From positions 1 through 49,012 of the forward strand of contig CAILVY010000328.1 in NCBI GenBank assembly GCA_903837785.1: a stretch of 49,012 nucleotides of DNA, written 5' to 3'. Origin of the DNA: Candidatus Hydrogenedentota bacterium (GTDB taxonomy: Bacteria > Hydrogenedentota > Hydrogenedentia > Hydrogenedentales > CAILVY01). The position numbers and the translations under genes were made by a program. Positions 26,290-35,012 of this stretch are shown here, piece after piece. The notes beneath the pieces are model-generated. The model was given only the letters and a program-made list of their open reading frames with translations. It ran no database searches and was not told the origin of the DNA. Every line of letters begins with the position of its first letter. Position 1 is the stretch's first letter.

Positions 26290-27033
26290 GTGGAGACGAA
26301 GGTGTTCGCCCGGCCGAAGTCCCTCACGGACGTGACCACGCACTATTGCCCGGGGTGCGGCCACGGGGTCGTGCACCGGCTCGTGGCCGAAGCCATCGAT
26401 CATTTCGGCCTCCGCGACAATACGGTCGGCGTCGCATCCGCGGGGTGCAGCGTCATGATGTACAAGTATTTCGACGTGGACACGCTGGAGGCGGCCCACG
26501 GCCGCGCCCTGGCCACGGCAACGGGCATCAAGCGCACCCATCCCGACCTTACGGTCTTCACGTATCAGGGCGACGGCGACCTGGCGAGCATCGGCCTGGC
26601 GGAAACGATTCACGCCGCGAACCGGGGCGAGAAGATCACCGCCATCTTCGTGAACAACGCGGTGTACGGCATGACCGGCGGCCAGATGGCGCCCACGACG
26701 CTTCCCGGACAGAAGACCAGCACGACGCCGGCCGGCCGAACGAAGGCCCGGGAAGGCTCCCCGCTGCGCATGGCCGAGATGCTCTCGCAGCTTGACGGGG
26801 TCGCCTTTTGCCAGCGCGTGGCCGTATATGACCCGGACCAGATTTACGAGGCGCGCGAGGCGATCTTCCGCGCCTTCGAGACGCAGTTGGAAGGCCTCGG
26901 CTTCGCCTTTGTCGAAGTGCTCTCGGCCTGTCCAACCAACATGCGCATGAAGCCCATCGACGGGCAGCACTGGGTCGAAGAGTCCATGTGCAAGTTCTAT
27001 CCTTTGGGCACGTTCAAGGACGACGACGCGTAG
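26290..27033 (+). CDS. korB: 2-oxoacid:ferredoxin oxidoreductase beta subunit
   Basis: 247 residues. TPP and Mg-binding motif GDGDLASIG...FVNNAVYGMTGGQ is complete, and the N-terminal HYCPGCGHGVVHR is the signature of KorB/VorA subunits. It forms the active site together with the alpha subunit. Start GTG 26290 lies 1 bp after the korA stop with AGGAG at 26279-26283. A 131-bp gap without a gene separates it from korC; there a GAGCCGGGG repeat occurs twice, with no clear promoter. Confidence 0.92.
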   Translation: METKVFARPKSLTDVTTHYCPGCGHGVVHRLVAEAIDHFGLRDNTVGVASAGCSVMMYKYFDVDTLEAAHGRALATATGIKRTHPDLTVFTYQGDGDLASIGLAETIHAANRGEKITAIFVNNAVYGMTGGQMAPTTLPGQKTSTTPAGRTKAREGSPLRMAEMLSQLDGVAFCQRVAVYDPDQIYEAREAIFRAFETQLEGLGFAFVEVLSACPTNMRMKPIDGQHWVEESMCKFYPLGTFKDDDA

Positions 27034-27164
27034 AGATTCAGGCCATTGAGCCGGGGAAGAGCCGGGGTTGGCGGGAGAAGTCGGCGGCGCCGCGTTTCAG
27101 CGCGCGGGGCCGGCAGAGTGCCCGAGGCCCCGAGGCTTCGATGGCGCAAGTTCAGGAGCGGCGG

Positions 27165-28115
27165 ATGTTATTCGAAGTGGTGATGTCGGGTTCCGGCGGA
27201 CAGGGCATCCTGTTCATGGGGAACCTGCTCGCGCAGGCAGCGCTGCGCGAAGGGCGGCATGTGACCTTCCTGCCGACCTACGGGGCGGCCATGCGCGGCG
27301 GCACGGCCAACTGCGTGGTGAAAGTGGCCGCGGAAGAGGTCGCCTCGCCGGTGATGCACCGGCCGCACGCCGCGATCGTCCTGAACCAGCAGTCGCTCAA
27401 CAAGTTCGGCCCCGCGGTGCGCGCCGGCGGTTTCATCATCGCCAATTCCTCGGCGATCGATATTGCCGGCTTTTCGCGGGACGACGACGTGCGCATCGTG
27501 CCGGTGCCGGCCACCGATATCGCGCGCGAGGTGGCCAAGACGGATCGCGCGGCCAACATGGTTATGCTGGCCGCATTCCTGAGCCTCGAACCGCTCGTGC
27601 AGTCCGCCTCCATTGAAACCATCCTGTCGGCCAGTTCCTCGCTGTCGCCCGACGTGATCCAGCGGAATGTCGCGGCCTTTCGCGCGGGACTGCCCAAACA
27701 TTTCGCCGCCGTCACGGTGCCGAAGCCGGCGGCGCCCGCCGCCGCGGCCGAAATGCCCGAGACGGCCTCGCCCGTAATTGTGGAAGCGCCTGCGGACGCT
27801 GTTGCGGCCGAGGGCGCGGTCGAGGCTCCGGTATTCGATGTGGACGGCTACGTGGCGCCCTGGATCGATTCCGAGAAGTGCAGCACCTGCGAGGAATGCG
27901 TCAACATCAATCCGAACATGTTCGCCTACGACCACCGGAAGAAGGCCTACATCAAGGATCCGAATGCGGGCCCGTACAAGCACCTCGTGCGCGCCGCCGA
28001 GAAGTGTTCGGAAAAGGTCATTCACCCCGGGTATCCGGCCGACCGCAGCGAGAAGGGCATTGCGCGCCTGATCGAGAAGGCGCGGAAATTCATGCAGACC
28101 GGCGGCGCCCGCTAG
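27165..28115 (+). CDS. korC: 2-oxoacid:ferredoxin oxidoreductase gamma subunit fused to a C-terminal ferredoxin domain
   Basis: 316 residues, much longer than the usual ~180. Residues 1-185 are the gamma domain (VVMSGSGGQGILFMGNLLAQAA, TYGAAMRGGTANCVV), which contacts CoA. An Ala/Pro/Glu-rich linker at ~187-225 leads to a ferredoxin-like domain with C239, C242, C245 and C281 (CSTCEEC...CSEKVIHPG), enough for one [4Fe-4S] cluster. The KIDPNAGPYK.LV.AAEKC pattern resembles ferredoxin segments of some pyruvate oxidoreductases. ATG 27165 has AGGAG 6 nt upstream; ATG 27141 is an alternative that adds 8 residues. With KorD encoded 2 kb upstream, the complex would have three cluster sites. Confidence 0.85.
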   Translation: MLFEVVMSGSGGQGILFMGNLLAQAALREGRHVTFLPTYGAAMRGGTANCVVKVAAEEVASPVMHRPHAAIVLNQQSLNKFGPAVRAGGFIIANSSAIDIAGFSRDDDVRIVPVPATDIAREVAKTDRAANMVMLAAFLSLEPLVQSASIETILSASSSLSPDVIQRNVAAFRAGLPKHFAAVTVPKPAAPAAAAEMPETASPVIVEAPADAVAAEGAVEAPVFDVDGYVAPWIDSEKCSTCEECVNINPNMFAYDHRKKAYIKDPNAGPYKHLVRAAEKCSEKVIHPGYPADRSEKGIARLIEKARKFMQTGGAR

Positions 28116-28220
28116 GCGGTTCCGCCCTGCCGCCGTTTGCAAACGCCAATCGCGTTGATTACGATTCCCGTTGCGTCCGCCGTGCAGGCGCATGTTCAGT
28201 CACAGGGAGCCAGGAGCGAC

Positions 28221-29465
28221 GTGAAGATACTGTTCTTATGCCAGTACTTCCCGCCCGAAATGGGCGCTCCCGCGGCGCGCACCCACGAACATGCCCGCTA
28301 CTGGGCGCAGCAGGGCCATGAAGTAACCGTCGTGTGCGGGTTGCCCAACCACCCCACAGGCGTCATTCCCGAGAAGTATCAGGGCACGCTGCTCTACCGG
28401 GAGGTGATCGACGGCATCAACGTGCTCCGCTGCTGGCTCTACGCCACGCCGAACCGGGGCGTCATCCGGCGCAGCATCTGCTTCGCCACGTTCATGTTCT
28501 CTTCCGTCTTCTTTGCCATCTTCTTCTCGGGCAAGTGCGACGTGGTGGTGGCGACGTCCCCGCAGATGCTCTGCGCGCTCGGCGGCTACATCGTGGCGCG
28601 CTTCAAGCGGCGTCCTTTTGTCCTGGAAGTGCGCGACCTGTGGCCGAAACAGATCATCGACCTCGGCGTCGTGAAGAACGGCTTGGTGATCCGGCTGCTG
28701 ACCTGGCTGGAAATGATGCTGTACCGGCGCTCGAAGGGCGTCGTGGTCGTGGCGCCCGCCACGCGCGATGAGATTGTCTCGCGCGGCATCCCCGCGGAGA
28801 AGCTGCACGTGATCACGAACGGCATTGACGAATCCTTCTTCAAGCCGTTCGAGGGCACGGCGCAACTGCGGGAGATCGCGGGATGGCACGGCCAGACTGT
28901 GGTCATGTATATCGGCACGCACGGCCTCTCGCAGGGGCTCGTAACGATCCTCGAGGCGGCCAATCTTCTGCGGGCGCGCCCCGACATCCGATTCGCGTTC
29001 ATCGGCTCGGGCGCCGAACGCGAGGCGCTGATGCAACTCGCCCGGGACATGGAGCTCGAGAATATCGATTTCCTCCCGATGCAGCCCAAGGAAAAGATGC
29101 CCGACTGCTACGCGGCGGCGGACATCTGCCTCGTGCCGCTGAAGAAACGCGACGTGTTCCTCTACAACATCCCCTCGAAGATGTTCGAGATCATGGCCTG
29201 CGCCCGACCCATTCTGCTCGGCGTCGAAGGCCAGGCCAAACGCCTGCTCGAGGAGGCCGGTGCGGGCGTCGCCGTGGAGCCGGAGAACGCCCAGGCCTTC
29301 GCCGACGCGATTGTCGCACTCGCGGACGATCCCGCGGCGCGCCGCGCCTACGGCGAACGCGGGCGCGCCCACGTCATTGCGCACTACAGCCGCAGCAGCA
29401 AGGCCCAGTCTTATCTCGACTGCCTGAATGAGGTGCTGCAGCGGCGGACGCGTTCCGCGCGCTGA
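28221..29465 (+). CDS. GT4 family glycosyltransferase (WbuB-like)
   Basis: 414 residues with the GT-B fold. The N-terminal domain has the Gly-Ala-rich acceptor loop QYFPPEMGAPAARTHEHA and VVCGLPNHPTG, typical of WbuB-type fucosamine/mannosamine transferases; the C-terminal domain has IGTHGLSQGL and the nucleotide-binding FLYNIPSKMFEIMACARPIL. It transfers a sugar from a nucleotide donor with retention of configuration during O-antigen or exopolysaccharide synthesis on the cytoplasmic side. GTG 28221 follows AGGAG at 28212-28216. No other glycan-cluster genes are adjacent. Confidence 0.88.
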   Translation: MKILFLCQYFPPEMGAPAARTHEHARYWAQQGHEVTVVCGLPNHPTGVIPEKYQGTLLYREVIDGINVLRCWLYATPNRGVIRRSICFATFMFSSVFFAIFFSGKCDVVVATSPQMLCALGGYIVARFKRRPFVLEVRDLWPKQIIDLGVVKNGLVIRLLTWLEMMLYRRSKGVVVVAPATRDEIVSRGIPAEKLHVITNGIDESFFKPFEGTAQLREIAGWHGQTVVMYIGTHGLSQGLVTILEAANLLRARPDIRFAFIGSGAEREALMQLARDMELENIDFLPMQPKEKMPDCYAAADICLVPLKKRDVFLYNIPSKMFEIMACARPILLGVEGQAKRLLEEAGAGVAVEPENAQAFADAIVALADDPAARRAYGERGRAHVIAHYSRSSKAQSYLDCLNEVLQRRTRSAR

Positions 29466-29483
29466 CCCCGCCGCGCCGGCCGG

Positions 29484-30830
29484 TCACTTCTCCGGAAAGA
29501 GCCCCATCAGCGCATCCGCGAAAATCGTGTGGCCGCGCAGATCAGGATGGTTGATCGAATTGGCCTCCAGCGTCATGTAGGGGATGCCCTGGCGCCAGAG
29601 CATGCACCACCCCCTCGAGGCGTCCGCCAGGGCCACCTGGCTCTCCGCCGCGAAAAGGCGCAGACCGCGCACATAGGCCCGGGGGTCTTCGTCGAACTTC
29701 ATCGTGTCCGACTTGAGCCAGTCCGGCCGCACGAGATGCGGCGTGATCAGAATCACCTCCGCCCCCACGCCGCGCAGGTCCGAGAGAATCTTCGCGTAGT
29801 GGGCCTTCACGCCCGCTTCGTCCAGCCCGGCGTCATTCACGAACTCGATGGAGACCAGGTCGGGTTTCGGATCGAGCACGTCCCGCTGATAGTCATAAAC
29901 GCCGCCCTTCGGGGCGTTCATGTAGCCCGAGCTGTTGCCCCCCGGCCACGCCGCCGTGCGCAGCGTAACCGCGGACGCCGGGAAGCGTTTCTGCAACCGA
30001 TCCGCGAAGATCTGCTGATACCACTTCGTCTTGTCCGCGCCCACGCCGCCGCCGGCGGTTACGCTGTCGCCCCAGGCCACGTATGTGACCGGCGCGCCGG
30101 CCCGCAGTTTCGCGAGGGTTTTCGGCAGCAGCTTCTCCGCCGCGCTTGCTCCCGGAACGGGCTTCGGCGTCTCGCGGAACTCGATGGGAAAGAGGTTGTC
30201 GTCCGTGAGCCGTTCGGTCTTGCCCGTGACGAAGAGGTTCAGCACGGCCACGCTTCCGGCCTGCGGCCCGGCCGGATATTGCGAGCCCAGCCCGGGCTTG
30301 CCTTCCAGCAGCGACAAGGTCCCGCGGGCGTCGAGGCAGATGCTGTCCAGGCGGTTCGCCGCGTAATCATAGTCGATGTAGATCGGCTGATCCGGCTTGA
30401 TGCCGCCGCCCTCGATGCGTCCGACGGTTCCCCAGTAGGCCTCCACGCGGTAGTCCTTGTCCGGCACGAAGGGGGCCGCGCCGCCAGGCCCGGGTTTCAC
30501 CTTGATCGTCTCGGGATAGATCGCGCCGGCGGCGGTGCATTCTTCGGTCTTGATGCCGCTCGGCTGTGCGCCGCGGACCCAGCCGCCGGCGTTTTCGTTG
30601 TAGACGGGGAGTGCGGGGAATGGCTCGTCGCGCACCGCGACGCGAACCCCCGGCGCAATGGAGAACGGAACCGCCTTCGGCACCTCGCGCGCGACGCCGT
30701 CAACGACGATCGCGCCCGGCCCCACCTCGATGGTCCATGCGCCGGTGATACGCACGGGCAGTGTCTTCTCCAGCAGCGCGGCCGGGGTGGCGGCCAGCCC
30801 GGCGAACAGGATGAATGAGGTGACTAACAT
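29484..30830 (-). CDS. Secreted SGNH/GDSL-family hydrolase
   Basis: 448 residues with a signal peptide (MLVTSFILFAGLAATPAA). The first ~230 residues form a beta-rich domain; the SGNH domain follows with block I WGDSVTAGGG (nucleophile Ser), the Gly in WPGGNSSG, the Asn in EFVNDAG and the C-terminal Asp/His in NHPDLRGH. Such enzymes deacetylate or de-esterify polysaccharides; the substrate is unknown. ATG 30830 follows AGGAG with an 8-nt spacer. It is the last gene on its strand, downstream of the trpB terminator, and its stop codon and that of the GT4 gene lie in a TGACC/GGTCA dyad (29463-29486). Confidence 0.85.
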   Translation of the reverse strand: MLVTSFILFAGLAATPAALLEKTLPVRITGAWTIEVGPGAIVVDGVAREVPKAVPFSIAPGVRVAVRDEPFPALPVYNENAGGWVRGAQPSGIKTEECTAAGAIYPETIKVKPGPGGAAPFVPDKDYRVEAYWGTVGRIEGGGIKPDQPIYIDYDYAANRLDSICLDARGTLSLLEGKPGLGSQYPAGPQAGSVAVLNLFVTGKTERLTDDNLFPIEFRETPKPVPGASAAEKLLPKTLAKLRAGAPVTYVAWGDSVTAGGGVGADKTKWYQQIFADRLQKRFPASAVTLRTAAWPGGNSSGYMNAPKGGVYDYQRDVLDPKPDLVSIEFVNDAGLDEAGVKAHYAKILSDLRGVGAEVILITPHLVRPDWLKSDTMKFDEDPRAYVRGLRLFAAESQVALADASRGWCMLWRQGIPYMTLEANSINHPDLRGHTIFADALMGLFPEK

Positions 30831-30864
30831 CTTCGGTTCTCCTGCGTTTCGTGTGGAAAGAAAT

Positions 30865-30897
30865 AAGAACCCCTCTCTCCAGGAGAAAGGGGTTCTT
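30865..30897 (-). terminator. Rho-independent terminator of trpB
   Basis: Perfect 10-bp stem AAGAACCCCT / AGGGGTTCTT with further inner pairing (TCT/AGA), 13 bp after the trpB stop, followed on the minus strand by a T-rich stretch. The best intrinsic terminator in the window. Confidence 0.85.
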
Positions 30898-30909
30898 TCA
30901 ACGTTTCGA

Positions 30910-32274
30910 TTACGCGTCGATCTTCGGAATGCTTGCGATGCCTTGCGCCAGAACGGACTCGTCGAGTTCATAGTCCTCGAGATTGCCGCGCAGGAACGCA
31001 TCATACGCCGTCATGTCGAAATGGCCATGGCCGCTCAAATTGAAGAGGATGGTCTTCTCCTGGCCGGCTTCCTTGCACTTGAGCGCCTCGTCGATCGCCA
31101 CCTTCACCGCGTGTCCGGATTCCGGCGCGGGAATGATGCCTTCGCACTGCGAGAAGAGGAGGTTGGCCTTGAACACGGGGTTCTGATGCACCGCGACCGG
31201 GTGCACCACGCCTTCCCGAATGAGGTGTGCCACCTGCGTGGCCACGCCGTGATAGCGGAGTCCGCCCGCGTGGATGCCGGGCGGCATGAAGTCGTGTCCC
31301 AGCGTGTATTGCATGAGCAGCGGCGTCATCCCGGCGGTGTCGCCGAAATCGTAGGCGTATGCGCCGCGCGTCATCGTCGGGCAGGCCGAGGGTTCGACCG
31401 CGATGAACCGGACGTTCTTGCCCTTCTTCAGCTTGTCGTGCACGAAGGGGAAGGCCAGGCCGGCGAAGTTCGAGCCGCCGCCCACGCAGCCGATCACGAT
31501 GTCGGGGTACGCTTCCGCCTTCTCCATCTGGAGCTGGGCTTCCTGGCCGATAATCGTCTGATGCAGCAGCACGTGATTCAACACGCTGCCCAAGCTGTAC
31601 TTGATCCGGCCGCCGCTCTTCGCGGCCACTTCGATGGCCTCCGAGATCGCGATGCCGAGGCTGCCCGTCGTGTCCGGCATCTCGGAGAGGATCTTCTTCC
31701 CGAAATCCGTCGTGTTGCTCGGGCTCGAAACAACCTGCGCGCCGTAGGTCTGCATGAGGCCGCGGCGGTACGGCTTCTGATCGAAGCTCACACGCACCAT
31801 GTACACTGTGCACTTCATCTGGAACATGCTGCACGCGATCGACAGCGCCGTGCCCCACTGGCCCGCGCCCGTCTCCGTGGTCAGTTCATTGATGCCGGCG
31901 ATCTTGTTGTAGTAGGCCTGCGCCACCGACGTGTTGAGCTTGTGACTGCCCGAGGGGCTCACGCTCTCGTTCTTGTAGAAGATCTTCGCGGGCGTGCCCA
32001 GCGCCTTCTCGAGGCGGAACGCGCGGCGCAGCGGCGTCGGGCGCCAGAGCCGATACGCGTCCATGATGTCTCCGGGAATCGAGATATGGGGCTGCATCGA
32101 CGCCTCTTGCTCGATCAGTTCCGGCGGAAACAGGACCGCCAGATCATCCGGCGACACCGGCTGCTTCGTGCCCGGGTGCAATGGCGGCGCCATTGGCGTG
32201 GGCATGTCTGGCATGATGTTGTACCAGGCATCGGGCATCTTGTCCGCCTCGAGCAGGATGTTATAGTTGTGCAT
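30910..32274 (-). CDS. trpB: TrpB2-type tryptophan synthase beta-like PLP enzyme
   Basis: 454 residues, longer than TrpB1 (~400) and with the TrpB2 N-terminal extension [19 protein letters not shown]. The PLP lysine is K112 in [10 protein letters not shown] and the phosphate loop is [16 protein letters not shown]. TrpB2 makes tryptophan from indole and serine and often lacks a TrpA partner; some act as indole salvage enzymes or on other serine-derived substrates. No other trp genes are nearby, which supports a stand-alone role. AGAGGAA lies ~9 nt before ATG 32274. Divergent from a cupin gene. Confidence 0.92.
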   Translation of the reverse strand: MHNYNILLEADKMPDAWYNIMPDMPTPMAPPLHPGTKQPVSPDDLAVLFPPELIEQEASMQPHISIPGDIMDAYRLWRPTPLRRAFRLEKALGTPAKIFYKNESVSPSGSHKLNTSVAQAYYNKIAGINELTTETGAGQWGTALSIACSMFQMKCTVYMVRVSFDQKPYRRGLMQTYGAQVVSSPSNTTDFGKKILSEMPDTTGSLGIAISEAIEVAAKSGGRIKYSLGSVLNHVLLHQTIIGQEAQLQMEKAEAYPDIVIGCVGGGSNFAGLAFPFVHDKLKKGKNVRFIAVEPSACPTMTRGAYAYDFGDTAGMTPLLMQYTLGHDFMPPGIHAGGLRYHGVATQVAHLIREGVVHPVAVHQNPVFKANLLFSQCEGIIPAPESGHAVKVAIDEALKCKEAGQEKTILFNLSGHGHFDMTAYDAFLRGNLEDYELDESVLAQGIASIPKIDA

Positions 32275-32342
32275 GGCGCAAAGTTCCTCTTGGTTGCTGC
32301 AATCCCTGGCCGTCCCACAAGAAAATGGAGAAATGCGGGCTG

Positions 32343-32348
32343 ATTGTA
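32343..32348 (-). promoter_or_regulatory. Possible -10 box of trpB
   Basis: TACAAT on the minus strand, 69 bp upstream of the start, with a weak TAGACG 18 bp further up. Lies in the 175-bp divergent gap with the cupin gene; no attenuator or T-box is seen. Confidence 0.35.
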
Positions 32349-32449
32349 CATAAAGAACGTCCCCCGCGTCTAGTTCCGCGCGGATGCCGCGTCCCCCTTG
32401 CCATTGGCGCCGCTCGCCGTGGAGAATAGTCGCGTAAAGGAGGCCCCCC

Positions 32450-32818
32450 ATGCCCATGCTGATACCCGTGCCCACGATGATCGCCGCCGCCGGCAGCAAG
32501 CCCAAACTCATCCGTGAATACGTCGGCCGCGTGAATTCCGATACGGCCGGCGTGAGCATCGCCCACATGCAAAGTCCCGAAGGATGGGTCGAACCCGGGC
32601 AGCGCCCCGACTTCGACGAATACACGGTTGTGCTGCGGGGCGCGCTGCACGTTCAGGCGGAAGACGGGTCCGTGCTTGAGGTGGCGGCGGGCCAGGCCGT
32701 CATCGCCCACCGGGGGGAATGGGTCCGCTACAGCACGCCGGGCGCCCAAGGCGCGGAGTACATTGCGGTCTGCCTTCCCGCGTTCTCGCCGGACAGCGTG
32801 CATCGCGATGCCGGGTGA
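32450..32818 (+). CDS. Small cupin-domain protein
   Basis: 122 residues, one cupin beta-barrel. Motif 1 is degenerate ([24 protein letters not shown] with D/E in place of the two His) and motif 2 is [19 protein letters not shown] with one His. Metal binding is therefore doubtful, and a sugar-binding or regulatory role is possible. AAAGGAGG at 32436-32443 makes ATG 32450 certain. The stop lies inside a 9-bp inverted repeat. Divergent from trpB, but a functional link is only a guess. Confidence 0.8.
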   Translation: MPMLIPVPTMIAAAGSKPKLIREYVGRVNSDTAGVSIAHMQSPEGWVEPGQRPDFDEYTVVLRGALHVQAEDGSVLEVAAGQAVIAHRGEWVRYSTPGAQGAEYIAVCLPAFSPDSVHRDAG

Positions 32819-32831
32819 TTTGCCGGCATCG
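32806..32831. terminator. Inverted repeat spanning the cupin stop
   Basis: CGATGCCGG (32806-32814) pairs perfectly with CCGGCATCG (32823-32831) over an 8-nt loop. It lies at the junction with the convergent TolC-like gene and has no T-tract. Confidence 0.45.
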
Positions 32832-32883
32832 TGAGGCGGACTGCCCGGAGCGCGGCCGGAAACAACGGGGCCTTGTCGCGGCG

Positions 32884-34392
32884 CTACTTCTTTTTCTTCT
32901 CGCCGGGGAGGATGGCGCTGCGGACTTTTTCCATGGGGGTGGGTTTGAGGGGTTCGGGGGCGTCGCGCTGGACCCAGGAGCGGCCGGCGGCCTTGTCGAG
33001 GGCGGCGATGGCGACGGCGTAGTCGCGCAGGGCCTGGGCGAGGGTGGTCCGTGCCTGGGTGAGGGCGAGGTCGGCGTCGAGGGTTTCGACCTGGGTGCCG
33101 ACGCCTTCCTGGAAGCGGAGTTGGGCGAGGCGCTGGCCTTCCTGGGCGAGTTCGACAGTCTGCTTTTCCTTGCGAATCTTGGCGATGGCCTCTTCGACGC
33201 GGGCGCGGGCCTGGCGGACGTCGAGTTCGACAAGGCGTTCGACGTCGAGGCGCTGGTTCTCGAGGCTTTCTTTTTCGGCCTTGGCTTCCTTGAGTTCGTA
33301 GTAGCGCTTGCCGCCGGTGAAGAGGTCGATCTCGGCGCCGAGGTTGACGGTGAATCCGTTGGGGTTGAAGGAGCCTCCGCCTTCGGTGTGCTTGTAGTTG
33401 ACCGTGGCCGCGGCCTTGGGCTTGAAGGCGCCCCACTTGGCTTCGATATTCTGGCCGGCGGCCTTGATGCCCTGATCGAGGGCGAGGAGTTCGGCGCGTT
33501 TCTCCTTGGCTTCGACTACGAAGGTCTCGACGGAGTCGGTGATGGGGACCCACTCGAGTTTGCCCACGAGTTCGAGGGGGGTGTCCTGGGGCATGCCCAT
33601 GATGCGGCAGAGGTTGAGGAGGGCGATCTTGGCGGCGGTCTGGGCGGATTCGAGGTCGGTCTGGCGCGCGCCCAGTTCGGTTTCGGCGCGGAGGAGTTCG
33701 AACTTGCTGACCATGCCGACTTCGAGCATGTGGGCGGCGTCGGCGCGGTGGCGTTCGAAGGTGAGCACGCTGTCCCGCGCGACCTGGATCAGGGCCTGCG
33801 TCAGGAGCACGTCGTAGAAGCCCTGCTTGGCGTCGAATTCGATCTGATCGAGGATGGCCTGGCGGGTCCATGCCTGGGACTGGGCGAGGAACTTGGAGGC
33901 GCGAATGGCGGCCTGGAGTTGTCCGCCGGCATAGAGCACCTGTGTGACGGTGGCCTGGAAGGTCCAGGTTTCGGGCTTGGGCATGAAGCTGCTGCCGCCC
34001 ATGAAGAGGCTGATGAGGCCGCCGCCGACAGAGGCGTCTTTCAGGCCTTCCACATACGTGTAGGCGACCGCGCCGTTGGCCTGGGGCAGCCGCTGGGAGC
34101 GGGCCTGGCCGATCTTGGACTTCTTCGCGTCGAGGTCGTTCTGCGCGGAGAGCGCCTTGGCGTTCTCCTTGAGGGCGCGCTCGACGCATTGGCGCACTTC
34201 GAGCACGGTCTTCTCGGCGGGGGCCGCGGCGGGGGCCGCGGGCGCGAAGTTCTCGGCGCCCGCGATGACGTCCTGGGTGCCGTTCAGCAGGACGTTCATG
34301 CCGCCTTGCGGCTCGTCCTGTTTTGCGTCCTGCGCCCACAGGAGCGGTGCGGTGAAGGCCAGCACACCCAGCAAAATCGCAATTCGGCTCAT
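32884..34392 (-). CDS. TolC/OprM-family outer membrane efflux protein
   Basis: 502 residues. A signal peptide (MSRIAILLGVLAFTAPLLWA) is followed by an Ala/Pro-rich linker at ~50-62, then two repeats of the outer-membrane efflux domain: long coiled-coil helices separated by beta-strand segments (AVAYTYVEGL, TVTQVLYAGGQ; ATVNYKHTEG, VNLGAEIDLFTGGKRYYE). It should form a trimeric outer-membrane channel, which implies a Gram-negative envelope. No membrane fusion protein or inner membrane pump gene is in the window, so its partner is elsewhere. The tail ends in a lysine cluster. ATG 34392 has only a weak ribosome site. Confidence 0.88.
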   Translation of the reverse strand: MSRIAILLGVLAFTAPLLWAQDAKQDEPQGGMNVLLNGTQDVIAGAENFAPAAPAAAPAEKTVLEVRQCVERALKENAKALSAQNDLDAKKSKIGQARSQRLPQANGAVAYTYVEGLKDASVGGGLISLFMGGSSFMPKPETWTFQATVTQVLYAGGQLQAAIRASKFLAQSQAWTRQAILDQIEFDAKQGFYDVLLTQALIQVARDSVLTFERHRADAAHMLEVGMVSKFELLRAETELGARQTDLESAQTAAKIALLNLCRIMGMPQDTPLELVGKLEWVPITDSVETFVVEAKEKRAELLALDQGIKAAGQNIEAKWGAFKPKAAATVNYKHTEGGGSFNPNGFTVNLGAEIDLFTGGKRYYELKEAKAEKESLENQRLDVERLVELDVRQARARVEEAIAKIRKEKQTVELAQEGQRLAQLRFQEGVGTQVETLDADLALTQARTTLAQALRDYAVAIAALDKAAGRSWVQRDAPEPLKPTPMEKVRSAILPGEKKKK

Positions 34393-34559
34393 GATGCAGT
34401 TTCCCAGTTGTTGCGGTTTCCCGGCCAGCAGACTTTGGCCGACACACATCATACGCGCCCGGGCGAATTCAGTCAATGTCCGCCCCGCGGAAAGGGGCTT
34501 GCGGGAGGGGCCGCGGGAAGCCTAAGCTATGGGAAGAGCAACCGAGAGGGAGGTAGGCC

Positions 34560-35012
34560 ATGAGCAGCGAAGCAGTCCCGCGGGAAGTGGTCCGGTACAA
34601 GTACGTGATGCGGATTCTGGGGGGATTGTACGTGATTGGGGCGGTATCCTTCTTCGCCGTGCCCTGGCTGATTTTCGACATCATGAATCTGCTGCCGCGG
34701 CTGCTCCGCGTCGTCGATCCCATCCCGGCGAGCAGTGAATGGTTCTGGCTTGTGCTGGCGACCTCCATGATGGTCATGCTGAGCATCATCGCCTTTGCCT
34801 CGGCCGCATCGCCGCAGAACCGCGTGCTGGCCTACGTGCACCTTGCCTCGAAACTGTGCTCGAGCGTGCTCTACCTCAACCTGTTCTTCTTCAGCAATTA
34901 CTACTTCGCGTACCTGGCCGGGTTCATCACGGACTTCCCCATCTTCCTGCTGGTTTTGTGGACGGCGTTTGCCGCATTCCGCGCCCTGAAGCGGGCCGGG
35001 GCGCCCGCATGA
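34560..35012 (+). CDS. Four-helix membrane protein, unknown function
   Basis: 150 residues with four predicted TM helices at about 18-42, 60-84, 90-112 and 115-140, and basic residues at both ends. Length and layout resemble small DoxX/DUF-type integral membrane proteins, but no family motif is recognised. AGGGAGG at 34547-34553 supports ATG 34560. Its TGA overlaps the ATG of the next gene (ATGA, 35009-35012), so the two products are probably made in equal amounts. The 167-bp gap upstream shows no gene and no strong promoter. Confidence 0.75.
   Translation: MSSEAVPREVVRYKYVMRILGGLYVIGAVSFFAVPWLIFDIMNLLPRLLRVVDPIPASSEWFWLVLATSMMVMLSIIAFASAASPQNRVLAYVHLASKLCSSVLYLNLFFFSNYYFAYLAGFITDFPIFLLVLWTAFAAFRALKRAGAPA

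Noticed and set aside
32261..34447. 728-aa minus-strand frame
   Set aside because: Overlaps the TolC-like gene and the cupin in another frame; Arg/Pro-rich low-complexity product.
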